This document shows positions 1 through 8,706 of a stretch of DNA of 64,000 nucleotides, piece by piece. The position numbers and the translations under genes are program-made. This DNA is from Microbacterium aurum. GTDB lineage: Bacteria > Actinomycetota > Actinomycetes > Actinomycetales > Microbacteriaceae. The stretch is from positions 3,286,001 through 3,350,000 of the forward strand of contig NZ_JAFBCQ010000001.1 of the NCBI RefSeq assembly GCF_016907815.1. The letters are read 5' to 3'. The notes below the pieces were generated by a model. It did no database searches. It saw nothing but the letters and a program-made list of their open reading frames with translations, and was not told where the DNA came from. Position 1 is the first letter of the stretch, and the number at the start of each line of letters is the position of its first letter.

Positions 1-3000
1 CCCCATCCAGCCGCAACGCATTCCCGCGCACCCCCGCCGTCGTCGTCGCTCCTCCGATGAGCGTGCCGACGTTGCCGTTGCCGGAGTCGTCGGCGACGGT
101 CGTTCCGCTCACTGCATCGAACCACCAGCGACCGCTGGACCCGGCCGGTACCAGCTGAGCCGGTTCCGGTTCCGGTTCCGGTTCGGGTTCGGGTTCGGGC
201 GTCGGCTCCGGCGCGGGCGTGAGCTCCGGCGCGGGCGTGAACTCCGGCGCGGGCGTGGGAGCCGGCGCGGGCGTGGGAGCCGGCTCAGGCTCCGGCGGAG
301 TCGACTCACCGGCGAAGAGCGCGGCAACCTCACCCGCCGCGAGCGCACGATCGAGCACGCGCACGTCGTCGATCGTCCCCGCGAACGCGAAGCCGCCACC
401 CGGCTGGTCTCCGATTGTCAGCGCGAGGTCGTTCTGCGCGATGACCGCCGGCCCCGCCGCTGTCGCGACGAGCACTCCGTCAACGTACAGCCGAAGCTCG
501 GCGCCGTCGTAAGTACCGACCAGGTGCGTCCACGTCGCGCCGTCCGCGGCGGTGGCGGCGGGCGCCGACACACGATATGCGTCGGCCGAGGTCGCCTGAT
601 TCACGCGAAAGAATGGCCTTCCCGTCGTCGCCAGCGACAGCTCGAACCCGTCGATTCCGTGGTTGGTGGACTTCTTCACGACATTCTGGGTGACGACCTG
701 GTCGGGCCGCACCCACGCCGAGACCGTCAAGGCGTTCGCTACGTCGAGAGTCGCATCGTCGGCGACCGCGACGCTGCCGCCGCTGAAGTCCAGCGCACTG
801 CCGGAGACCCCATCAGATACACGCTCGACGGATCCCGCAATGAGGCCGTGATTGCCCTCCCCCGACACATCGAACGCGGTCGCACCGGACGCTTCATCGA
901 AACGCCATGCTCCCACCGAGCCCGGCTTGGGAGTCGGGGTCGGAGCCGGGTCGGGTGTCGGCTCAGGCGTCGGCTTCGGCGTCGGTGTCGGCTCAGGCGT
1001 CGGTTCGGGCGTGGGCTCCGGGTCCGGCGCGGCGACCTCCCCGATGAACAGCGACGTCACCTCAGCGGCGGACAGCGCGCGATCGTAGACGCGCGCGTCG
1101 TCGAGGCCGCCGGCGAACGGGAACCCACCTCCGGGCTGGTCGCCGATGATGAGCGGCAGGCTGTTGGCGGCGATGGAGACCGGCCCGGTGGTGCTGCCGA
1201 TCAGCATGCCGTCGACATAGAAGCGCAACTGGGCGCCGTCATAGGTGCCCACGAGGTGTACCCAGGTGCCGTCTGTAGGCAGCGCGGTCGGTGCGTTCAC
1301 GCGGTAGGCGTCTGCGGACGTGGCCTGGTTGACCCGGAAGAACGGACGCCCGTTGGTGGCGATCGACACCTCAAACCCGTCCACGCCGCCGTTCGTGGAT
1401 TTCTTCACGATGCCCTGGGTGCCGGCGCGTTCGGCACTCACCCACGCTGCAACCGTCAGCGCACCCGAGACGTCCAGGCTCGCGTCGTCGGCTACCGTCA
1501 CGCGTCCCGTCACACCGTCGAAGTCAAGCGCGTCACCGCGCACACCCTCGACGCGTTGCACGCCGCCGGAAGTCACGCCATCGTTTCCCAGCCCGGAGTA
1601 GTCGTACGCGGTGGCACCGGATGTCTCGTCGAACCGCCAGAGTCCGACAGCCCCCGGCTCGGGAGCGGGCTCGGGTGCCGGCTCGGGCTCCGGCCCGGGT
1701 CCGGGATCCTGCCCGTCGTGCAGGATCTCCACGTCAGCGGCGGTCAGCGCCCGGTCGTACACGCGGACGGCGTCGATTGCGCCCTGCAGCGGATTGTCGA
1801 GGTTCTCCTGCGCGCCGAACATCAGCGGCAGGGAGTTCGTGGACACATCGTCCGGACCCGCCTTCGACGCGACCTCCACCCCGTCGATGTAGAGCTTCAT
1901 GGCCGATCCGTCGAACGTCCCCACGAGGTGGAACCACGTCTGCCCGTCGGCGGCCAGCGCCGTCGGCGATTGCAACCGGAAGTCGTTCCCCGACGTGGCG
2001 TGATCCAGTCGGAAGTAGGCGCGCCCGGTCGAGGCGAAGCTCAGCTCGAACCCGTCGACGACGTCGCCGTCGGCCTTCTTCACGACGTATTGGGTGCCCA
2101 CCTTCTCGGGCTTCACCCACGCCGACACGGTCAGCTGGTCGAGCGCCTCGAACGCGGGGCTGTGCGCGATGACTACGCGACCGGAGTGCCCGTCCAGGCG
2201 CAGCGCGCCGCCGGCATCCGTCCCCGCGATCCAGGTCGCGCCTCCCTGCACTGCGCCATCGTTGCCCCACAGCGACGCGTCACTGATGATGGCGCCCACG
2301 CCCTCGTCGAAGTTCCAGGCCCCGCGCAGCCCCTCGGCGTCCGAGACGACGATGGAGACGGTGGCCGCCGGCGACCACAGGTCGCCGCTTCGCACCCGGA
2401 AGGTGAAGGAATCCACCCCCACGAATCCGTCCGCGGGGCGGTAGGCGAAGTTCGTTCCGTCGACATCGAGGCCTCCCGATGCAGGCTGCGTGAGGATCTC
2501 GACCGCGTCGATGGTGCCCTCGACATCGAGCGCCCCCGAGACGGCTTGACCTGCTGTCGTCGAGACGGTCGAGTCGTCCGCGCGTGGCGCCCCGGGGTGC
2601 ACCCAGTCCAGCACTTTCGTCGCCGTCGACGACGTGCCGCTGGAGAGCACGAGGGTCTGACCGGCGACGTTCCGCTTGGCGCCGGTGATGTTATTGGTCG
2701 AGCGAGACGTGACCACATCTGCGGACCCGGTGAAATCCAGCGCGCCGAGTGTCGTCGTCTTCTCGAGGATGTCGTCGAGCAGTTCACTGGCGGTGTAGAG
2801 AACGCGCAGCGTCTGCGTGGCGTCGTCGACGAGCACGATCGGACGTGTTCCCTGCCGATCGACCTCTCGCAGCGGATCCCAGGTGCCCCCGGGGCGACGC
2901 ACGAGCAACGCGATGACGGGGCGGCTGGAGCTGTCGTACGAGGTCTTCACCGCGGCGTACAGCGTGCCGTCCGCGCCGAGCGCTACGTTGACGTGGTCAT

Positions 3001-4276
3001 CGGCCATTCCGCCGCCGACCGAGAGTCCGGATGCCGCGGCGGGCTGCTCGTCGGCGGTCCACGTCGCCGGGCTCGCACCGTCGACGTGCGTGCGGAAGCC
3101 GAACGTGCGGGTCGACTGATTCGACCACATCACTCCGATGCGCCCGGAAAGGGCGGTGACGACGGCGATGTCGTCGTCGGTGATGCCGCTGGCGACGTTG
3201 ATCGGCGCCGAAAAGGTCGTGTAGGGGGCGTCCGACCAGCGCATCTGGATCTGCGAGGACGTCTCGGTCGCGAGCCACATGCGCTGCGTGCTGTCGATAT
3301 CGATCGTCGCCGTCTCGCTGCCCGGCAGGCTGATGGTCGTCGCCGCCGTCCGTGCGCTCCACGGCAGGTATGATGCCGCCCCCGCGTCGTACTGCAGCGA
3401 GACGAGGGTCGTCACCGGCCCGTGCAGTGCGATATGCACGACGTCGCCGACCGGCAGCACATCGGCTCGCACGTCGGTGCGCTCCGACACCTGATGCACG
3501 GCGGCCCAGCGGCTGCCGTCGTAGCGCCACACCCACGTGCCGACCGGCGTGGTCGCGGTCGAAGCGACCACAGCCCACCACGAGCCACCCGCCGACCAGA
3601 CCTTGGATTGCGGCTTCTCGCCGGTGGTTCCCACGAGGGGGATCTCCGACGCGGTCAGCGGCGCCGGAGCTTCTGCGCCGGGATCGACCGCGGCGGCCAC
3701 CGGCTGCCACGACAGCACGACGAGACCCGCCTCGGGCTCAGGCTCTTCGGACGTCACCTCGACGTAATATGTCTCGCCCTCGTCGACATCGGCGACGGCC
3801 TCGGCCGTGTCGAGGTCGCCGGCGTCGGTACCCGCCGCGACGACGGGACCCGAAGGTGCCTGCGCGTGCACGGTGATCGCCGTATCGATCTCGCTTCCGA
3901 CGGTTGAGAAGCGCATCGGCCCGGTGCGCGGGGCGATCCACGTCCACCACAAGGTCCGCGCGACCTCGGCCTTCTCGCCGGGGCCGCTTTGAGATTCGGG
4001 GAACGTCGCTCCGATATCCTGGCCGGTTTCGCCACCGATGCTGCGCGCTCCGGCTGGATCGGCGGCGATAATCACGTCGGGATCGGCGATCTCCTCGACG
4101 TCCACTGCACGTGCCGCGGACTCGGCGTCTGGCGGCGGTGCGAACATAGACGACCCCACGACCGCCACCACCGCGATGACGGCCACAATCGGCCCGAGCG
4201 TCCACCACGCGGCTGTGTGCCTACGTTCTCCCCCGGATACCGGTCCAGATTCCCCGGTCATACGCGAACGAGTCAC
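1..4276 (-). CDS. Giant LamG-repeat surface protein, C-terminus beyond window
   Basis: This is the first 1,425 codons of a large exported protein; the C-terminus lies past the left edge. I start it at GTG 4276 because GGGGGGA lies six bases before it, while the in-frame ATG five codons later has no ribosome site. Residues 23-43 are one hydrophobic signal or anchor segment. About 60-190 resembles a PPC-type beta-sandwich, 200-540 is repeat-rich beta structure, and 545-645 is cadherin-like (motif DSFTFRV). LamG/concanavalin-type jellyrolls follow at about 648-855, 876-1080 and 1122-1320, with a fourth starting near 1379. They are separated by Pro-Glu linkers (PEPTPEPEPEPEP). LamG domains commonly bind sugars. 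The neighbouring glycosyltransferases suggest a role at the surface polysaccharide, which is inference. Confidence 0.85.
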   Translation of the reverse strand, partial: MTRSRMTGESGPVSGGERRHTAAWWTLGPIVAVIAVVAVVGSSMFAPPPDAESAARAVDVEEIADPDVIIAADPAGARSIGGETGQDIGATFPESQSGPGEKAEVARTLWWTWIAPRTGPMRFSTVGSEIDTAITVHAQAPSGPVVAAGTDAGDLDTAEAVADVDEGETYYVEVTSEEPEPEAGLVVLSWQPVAAAVDPGAEAPAPLTASEIPLVGTTGEKPQSKVWSAGGSWWAVVASTATTPVGTWVWRYDGSRWAAVHQVSERTDVRADVLPVGDVVHIALHGPVTTLVSLQYDAGAASYLPWSARTAATTISLPGSETATIDIDSTQRMWLATETSSQIQMRWSDAPYTTFSAPINVASGITDDDIAVVTALSGRIGVMWSNQSTRTFGFRTHVDGASPATWTADEQPAAASGLSVGGGMADDHVNVALGADGTLYAAVKTSYDSSSRPVIALLVRRPGGTWDPLREVDRQGTRPIVLVDDATQTLRVLYTASELLDDILEKTTTLGALDFTGSADVVTSRSTNNITGAKRNVAGQTLVLSSGTSSTATKVLDWVHPGAPRADDSTVSTTAGQAVSGALDVEGTIDAVEILTQPASGGLDVDGTNFAYRPADGFVGVDSFTFRVRSGDLWSPAATVSIVVSDAEGLRGAWNFDEGVGAIISDASLWGNDGAVQGGATWIAGTDAGGALRLDGHSGRVVIAHSPAFEALDQLTVSAWVKPEKVGTQYVVKKADGDVVDGFELSFASTGRAYFRLDHATSGNDFRLQSPTALAADGQTWFHLVGTFDGSAMKLYIDGVEVASKAGPDDVSTNSLPLMFGAQENLDNPLQGAIDAVRVYDRALTAADVEILHDGQDPGPGPEPEPAPEPAPEPGAVGLWRFDETSGATAYDYSGLGNDGVTSGGVQRVEGVRGDALDFDGVTGRVTVADDASLDVSGALTVAAWVSAERAGTQGIVKKSTNGGVDGFEVSIATNGRPFFRVNQATSADAYRVNAPTALPTDGTWVHLVGTYDGAQLRFYVDGMLIGSTTGPVSIAANSLPLIIGDQPGGGFPFAGGLDDARVYDRALSAAEVTSLFIGEVAAPDPEPTPEPTPEPTPTPKPTPEPTPDPAPTPTPKPGSVGAWRFDEASGATAFDVSGEGNHGLIAGSVERVSDGVSGSALDFSGGSVAVADDATLDVANALTVSAWVRPDQVVTQNVVKKSTNHGIDGFELSLATTGRPFFRVNQATSADAYRVSAPAATAADGATWTHLVGTYDGAELRLYVDGVLVATAAGPAVIAQNDLALTIGDQPGGGFAFAGTIDDVRVLDRALAAGEVAALFAGESTPPEPEPAPTPAPAPTPAPEFTPAPELTPAPEPTPEPEPEPEPEPEPAQLVPAGSSGRWWFDAVSGTTVADDSGNGNVGTLIGGATTTAGVRGNALRLDG

Positions 4277-4333
4277 GAATCGTCCCCCCAGACGTTCCCC
4301 AACGACGCTTCCCCACGAGACGCCGTGTGTTGG

Positions 4334-4339
4334 ATACTA
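4334..4339 (-). promoter_or_regulatory. -10 box and G-tract leader of the LamG gene
   Basis: TAGTAT on the minus strand overlaps the stop codon of the upstream glycosyltransferase gene. The leader that follows (4277-4330) carries three G-runs on the transcribed strand at 4311-4314, 4297-4300 and 4284-4289, spaced 13-14 bases apart. No good -35 is visible. The last run also serves as the ribosome site of the LamG gene. Confidence 0.4.
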
Positions 4340-5587
4340 CCGTGCGGTCGTCCCGCCGTGTGATCGGATTTCACACGGTCGCCGGGCGCCGCGGCCGCGC
4401 ACCGCATTCGTCCATGCCTCCTGCACCGCCACCGCGGTCTGCGCGATCGTGAAGCGATACTGCGCGTCCTGTCGCGCCCGCGCCACCATGTATGACACCT
4501 CACGCGGATGGGTCAGCACCCACTCGATCGCACGCGCCAGGGCCCCCGGGTCGCCGGGTGGCACGAGGATGCCGGTATGGGTGCGCCGCACGCCGTCGGC
4601 GATGGGGTCGCTCGCGGCATTCGGCGCCAGGATCTCGGGCACGCCGCCTGCGTCCGTCGCGATCACCGGAACCCCCGCCGCCATCGCCTCGACCACAACC
4701 TGCCCGAAGGGCTCGGGCACCGGCGAGGCGTGTACGAGCACACGCAGGCGCCGTAGCTGCCGCGGCACGTCGTCGACCCAGCCGGTGAATTCGACGCGGT
4801 CTCCGATGGGCGACGCGGCCAGCTCCGACCGCAGCGCCTGTTCGACCGCGGCGTCTTCGAACAGCGCCGCGCCAACGATGCGGAAGGGGATACGCGGGTG
4901 CCGCAGCGCCACAGCCTCAGCGGCTTCGAGGAATTCGCGCTGCCCCTTGGTCGCGCTGATGCGCCCCACGATTCCGACGGCGCCGCGGCGGCGCCCGAGC
5001 GCCCCTCGGAACGCCGCGGCGGGCAACCCGGGGTAGGCCACGCGCACCCGGCGGCGCGCGCCGCGCCCTGCGGTGGCGGCGGTGGCGCGCGAGTTCGCGA
5101 CGATTGCCCGTGGTCCGACCACCGCCACCATGCGCAGTACAACGACGACCGGAGCCGGCAAGTAGTCCGACGCGAGACGATCGTGCAGGTGCCACACCCA
5201 CGAGCGACGGGAGAGGAACGCCGCCACCGACACGACAACGGCCGCCTTGAGCGAGTTCGCGACCACGAGGTCGGCCTGAACGCCGACGACGTGCCGGCGG
5301 AGGGCTCCCGCGAGCCGCAGCGTCGCGACGCCGTGACGCGCGACGCTCGCTGCCGAACCCGCTTCGTCGCGCGTGACCCGCGTGACAGCGCCGGCGGCGA
5401 GCACCTCCACCTCGACGCCGCGCACGCGCAGCGCGTCGACGAGCGCGCCCTCGGCGAAGGTGACGACCGACAGCGCGAACCGGTCCCGGTCCACGGCATC
5501 CAGCAGTCGTAGCATCGCCGCCTCGGCCCCACCGATCTCTGCGGTATGTGTGACCAGCAGTATTCGCACGGCGCAATCATCCGACAT
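4337..5587 (-). CDS. GT4-family glycosyltransferase
   Basis: A 416-residue protein with the two Rossmann-like halves of GT-B glycosyltransferases. The N-terminal motif HTAEIGGAEAAMLRLLDA is typical of GT4 acceptor domains. The C-terminal half has GIVGRISATKGQ, then PEPFGQVVVEAMAAGVPVIA, the family's nucleotide-sugar EX7E region, then GVPEIL. It should transfer a sugar from a nucleotide donor to a lipid-linked or polymeric glycan on the cytoplasmic face; donor and acceptor cannot be read from sequence. I chose ATG 5587 because TATAGT lies exactly seven bases upstream, giving a leaderless mRNA; longer readings run through the divergent promoter. The gene is divergent from the Wzy-like gene and followed 60 bases later by the LamG protein. 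Confidence 0.9.
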   Translation of the reverse strand: MSDDCAVRILLVTHTAEIGGAEAAMLRLLDAVDRDRFALSVVTFAEGALVDALRVRGVEVEVLAAGAVTRVTRDEAGSAASVARHGVATLRLAGALRRHVVGVQADLVVANSLKAAVVVSVAAFLSRRSWVWHLHDRLASDYLPAPVVVVLRMVAVVGPRAIVANSRATAATAGRGARRRVRVAYPGLPAAAFRGALGRRRGAVGIVGRISATKGQREFLEAAEAVALRHPRIPFRIVGAALFEDAAVEQALRSELAASPIGDRVEFTGWVDDVPRQLRRLRVLVHASPVPEPFGQVVVEAMAAGVPVIATDAGGVPEILAPNAASDPIADGVRRTHTGILVPPGDPGALARAIEWVLTHPREVSYMVARARQDAQYRFTIAQTAVAVQEAWTNAVRGRGARRPCEIRSHGGTTAR

Positions 5588-5594
5588 TCCACGA

Positions 5595-5600
5595 ACTATA
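5595..5600 (-). promoter_or_regulatory. Leaderless -10 box of the GT4 gene
   Basis: TATAGT (minus strand) ends seven bases before ATG 5587, so the transcript should begin at or next to the start codon. No clear -35 is visible. Confidence 0.6.
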
Positions 5601-5646
5601 GCTGTGCGGAATCCGCCGACCCCTCCGGCAACCGCGGCGCACGGCT

Positions 5647-5652
5647 TACCAT
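5647..5652 (+). promoter_or_regulatory. -10 box of the Wzy-like gene
   Basis: TACCAT is followed eight bases later by GTG 5661, then immediately by GGGGGGACATC inside the coding sequence. The arrangement suggests a leaderless transcript. The GGGGACATC string recurs downstream of the minus-strand -10 at 15756. Confidence 0.45.
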
Positions 5653-5660
5653 GTGATCTT

Positions 5661-6977
5661 GTGGGGGGACATCTGACGACGCAGCGACCCGCGACGACCG
5701 CACGGTTGGTCGCCGGCATCGCCGTTCTCTGCGTGCTCGGAGCCGTTTCCGGTGCCCTCGCCGTCGCGGCCCCCGACTTCGCACTGCCAGTCGCGCTGGT
5801 GGCTCTGCTCGTCGCGGTCGCGTTCATCGACCTGGGCCTCGTGCCGGTGCTGGCGGTGCCGGCCACGATGATCATGAACCGAGTCGGTCCGATGAGCGTT
5901 TCGGACTTCGTGCTCGGCGGAGCGACACTGGTCGCTCTACTCATGATCCGCGGCAAAGGGGCCGTCACGTTGCAGCCCCTGCTGTGGTGCGGGGCCGCCT
6001 ACATCGTCCTCACCGCCCCGCAGCTGATCCTCAACTCCTACGCGGCCAACGTGATCGAGTGGGTGCACGAGATCGTTCTCGTGCTCGGCAGCATGGTGGT
6101 CGGCTTCGTCGTCGGGCGCGAAGGCCGCGCGCGGCTCGCACTGTCCGCGTATGCGCTGATCGGGGTCGGTATCGCGGTGGCGACGATGGTGAGCGCCGTC
6201 GCCAATGGTTTCGGTCCGGTGTACCTCGGAATGCTGCACAAGAACTCGATCGGCGGCATCCTGCTCGTCGCCGCGCTGATCGTCTTCGCCAACCCGCCGT
6301 GGCTGGGGTGGAAGCAGCATTGGGCGTACGCGGCCTTCCTCCTCTGCGGCGTCGGCATGCTCGCAGCGCAGTCCCGGCAGGCGCTGATCGGCACCGGGAT
6401 CGGGGTGCTGATCATCGGGCTGCGGCCCCGGTTCCACAACGGCAAGCGGTCTCGTCTCATCTGGTTCATGCTCATCCCGGTGGCAGTGTTCGTCATCACC
6501 GAAGTGCGGGATCAACTCGCCGCCGACGACCAGTTCAACTCGTCCGCCCAACGACTCACCTGGTATGAGGACTCGATCAAGGTGTGGCTGATGTCTCCAC
6601 TGTTCGGCGTCGGCCACCGGTGGTGGGTCACCGGGCACACCGGGTACTCCGGCTTCCAACCACCCAACGCCGAGCTCGAGGTCCTCACGACGGTCGGCAT
6701 CATCGGATTGATCGGGTTCTTCGCGATGTTCGGGGGCGCGATCTGGATGCTCGCGCGCATGAACCCCGTGTATGGCACCATCGGGCTGGCGATCGTGGTG
6801 GCCCGGCTCGCCCAGACACAGTTCGACCTGTACTGGGTTGCCGGGCAGTCCTCTATCCTGTGGATCGTCGCCGGCATCTGCTATGGCGTGCAGGCGCGCG
6901 ATGCCGCCACCGGTGTGACGTGGAGACCGCACCCAGTGCAGACCCTGTTCCGCCGCACCGACCGGGTGCGGACGTGA
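5661..6977 (+). CDS. O-antigen ligase/polymerase-like membrane protein (Wzy/WaaL type)
   Basis: A 438-residue integral membrane protein with about ten hydrophobic segments, a cytoplasmic Arg/Lys-rich stretch, and a large periplasm-type loop near residues 280-330 (LAADDQFNSSAQRLTWYEDS, then GVGHRWWVTGHTGYSG). This is the topology of Wzy polymerases and O-antigen ligases, which polymerise or transfer undecaprenyl-linked repeat units outside the membrane. The short motif QSRQALIGTG matches that family's conserved region. GTG 5661 is the preferred start because a -10 lies eight bases upstream; there is no upstream Shine-Dalgarno sequence. The stop overlaps the next gene's GTG by four bases (GTGA), so the two are translationally coupled. 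Confidence 0.8.
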   Translation: MGGHLTTQRPATTARLVAGIAVLCVLGAVSGALAVAAPDFALPVALVALLVAVAFIDLGLVPVLAVPATMIMNRVGPMSVSDFVLGGATLVALLMIRGKGAVTLQPLLWCGAAYIVLTAPQLILNSYAANVIEWVHEIVLVLGSMVVGFVVGREGRARLALSAYALIGVGIAVATMVSAVANGFGPVYLGMLHKNSIGGILLVAALIVFANPPWLGWKQHWAYAAFLLCGVGMLAAQSRQALIGTGIGVLIIGLRPRFHNGKRSRLIWFMLIPVAVFVITEVRDQLAADDQFNSSAQRLTWYEDSIKVWLMSPLFGVGHRWWVTGHTGYSGFQPPNAELEVLTTVGIIGLIGFFAMFGGAIWMLARMNPVYGTIGLAIVVARLAQTQFDLYWVAGQSSILWIVAGICYGVQARDAATGVTWRPHPVQTLFRRTDRVRT

Positions 6978-8125
6978 CCGATCGGATCGCCCACGCTCTC
7001 ACCCCGGGCGACCACTTCTCGCCCCGCACCGGGTCGGCGATCCCGACCGTCGTGCACGGGCTGGCGGGCGCCGCGGCCGATGAGCGGACGCCGCGCTACA
7101 CGCACCAGGTGCTCGTGGATGCCGACACCTACCGCCCGCGGTACTCGACGGCATCCGCGATCGAATACCTGGCCGCCGCGCCGCCGTCGCGCGCCGCCCG
7201 CGCCCGCGACGTGCTCGCCGGGCGGCTCGGGCTGCCGCGCATGGACGCCGCACGCGTGTATGCGCCGCTGGTGGCGGCGCTCGAACCGGTACCCCCGTCC
7301 GTCGTGATCGCTCACAACGCCCCCGTCCTGCCGCGGCTGCTCGAGCGCACCGCCCACCGCACGGTGCTGTATGCGCACAATGACATCCTGCGGACGGTCA
7401 CGCGGGCCGAGGCGCGCCGCTCTCTGGATGGGGCGGCGGCCATCGTGTGCGTCAGCGCCGACCTGGCCGACGTCACAGCCGACCGTCTGCCGCCGATGCT
7501 CGCGGGGCGGGTGCGGGTCGTCGATAACGGGGTCGATACGCGGCAGTTCACCCCGCCGGTCGTCGCGTCACCCGGTGACCGCCTGCGGGTGCTGTTCGTG
7601 GGACGTACGATCGCCGACAAGGGTCCGGACGTGCTCCTGCAGGCCGCCCTCCTTCTGGATCGGGACGACCTCGAGGTGCACATCGTCGGCAGCTACGGCT
7701 TCGCCCGCGACGCAGCGCTCTCCCGCTATGAAGAGGGCCTGCGCCGCCAGGCGGCCGATCTGCGGGTGCCGGTCGTCTTCGAACCGTTCGTCGACCGGGC
7801 GCTGCTGCCCGACCTGCTGCGAACGGCGGACGTGTTCGTGGCACCGTCGCGATGGCGGGAGCCGAGCGGTCTGACCATCGGCGAGGCGCTGGCCACCGGG
7901 CTGCCGGTGATTGCCAGTCGTGTCGGAGGCATTCCAGAGGTGCTCGGCGATACCGGCATCCTCGTGCCGCCAGACAATCCGGCAGCACTTGCCGAGGCGA
8001 TCGCCCACCTCGCCGACGACCACGCCGCCCGCGCCCGTCTCGCGCGGGCGGCACGCGCACGCGCCGAAGCCCGCGACTGGTCGCACTCGTGGGGTCAGCT
8101 GCGCGCCGTGCTCGACGTGCTCTGA
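6974..8125 (+). CDS. GT4-family glycosyltransferase, coupled to the Wzy-like gene
   Basis: A 383-residue GT-B glycosyltransferase. Visible motifs are VVDNGVDT and LFVGRTIADKGPDVLLQAA at the start of the donor domain, then PSRWREPSGLTIGEALATGL (the EX7E-type signature) and GIPEVLGDTGILVPP. It probably adds a sugar to the glycan unit handled by the preceding membrane protein; the sugar is unknown. The start GTG 6974 overlaps the upstream stop by four bases. The 3' end overlaps the convergent tyrosine phosphatase gene by 31 bases, so there is no room for a terminator between the two transcripts. Confidence 0.9.
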   Translation: MTDRIAHALTPGDHFSPRTGSAIPTVVHGLAGAAADERTPRYTHQVLVDADTYRPRYSTASAIEYLAAAPPSRAARARDVLAGRLGLPRMDAARVYAPLVAALEPVPPSVVIAHNAPVLPRLLERTAHRTVLYAHNDILRTVTRAEARRSLDGAAAIVCVSADLADVTADRLPPMLAGRVRVVDNGVDTRQFTPPVVASPGDRLRVLFVGRTIADKGPDVLLQAALLLDRDDLEVHIVGSYGFARDAALSRYEEGLRRQAADLRVPVVFEPFVDRALLPDLLRTADVFVAPSRWREPSGLTIGEALATGLPVIASRVGGIPEVLGDTGILVPPDNPAALAEAIAHLADDHAARARLARAARARAEARDWSHSWGQLRAVLDVL

Positions 8126-8706
8126 TCTCGGGGCAGCGCACTGCTCGGGGTCGGTGTTGCGAGCGCATCGACGACGATGCGCAGGTGGGTGTCGAGCTCG
8201 GTCGCCATCCGTCGCCACGCACGCGCCGGTGATCCCATCGGGTCGGCGACGTCGTCGGCGGGGTCAGCACCGATGACAGTGTGCCGCGGCCGGTCCAGTC
8301 CCGCGTCGAGCCACCCACCAACGGTCGTGCGGGGCGGACGAGGATGAGCGGGAGCCCAGCGGGTGAACTGCTTCAATGTGAACAGGCGCGGCCAGATGTC
8401 GTCGCGCTCGATGAGCAGATCGCGGGCCTGGTCGCGCCCCATCGTGAGGATCAGGTCGTAGCGGTCAAGCTGCGCGGCATCCACCTGTCTGCTGCGGTGA
8501 TGCTCGAGATCGAAGCCCAGCTTGTGGGCGACCGCGCGACCGGTGGCGGGCGTGGAGTTCCCGCCGGGCAGCAGCCCCGCGGAGGAGAAGTGGATGCCGC
8601 GCGCGGCTCCCAATCGTGTGGCGATGGCCTGCGCGAACGGGGACCGGCACTGATTGGCACGGCACACCAGCAGCACCTCCGCACGGGGCGTGGTGGTGGT
8701 GGTCAC
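8095..8706 (-). CDS. Low-molecular-weight protein-tyrosine phosphatase (Wzb type)
   Basis: A 203-residue LMW-PTP. The catalytic P-loop is CRANQCRS with nucleophile Cys15 and Arg21, and the late Asp-Pro motif that supplies the general acid is present (GADPADDVADP). In polysaccharide loci these enzymes dephosphorylate the C-terminal tyrosines of the BY-kinase and so cycle it during polymer export. Here the GTG start overlaps the kinase stop by four bases, a direct Wzc-Wzb coupling. The last 25 residues or so are Ser/Thr/Ala-rich and extend beyond the usual 150-190 residue family length. Activity is inferred from conserved residues. Confidence 0.92.
   Translation of the reverse strand: MTTTTTPRAEVLLVCRANQCRSPFAQAIATRLGAARGIHFSSAGLLPGGNSTPATGRAVAHKLGFDLEHHRSRQVDAAQLDRYDLILTMGRDQARDLLIERDDIWPRLFTLKQFTRWAPAHPRPPRTTVGGWLDAGLDRPRHTVIGADPADDVADPMGSPARAWRRMATELDTHLRIVVDALATPTPSSALPRDQSTSSTARS

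Noticed and set aside
524..3373. A 949-codon open frame on the plus strand
   Set aside because: It is Arg/Gly-rich with no recognisable domain and lies exactly opposite the LamG protein, whose frame gives clear jellyroll domains. High GC keeps antisense frames open.
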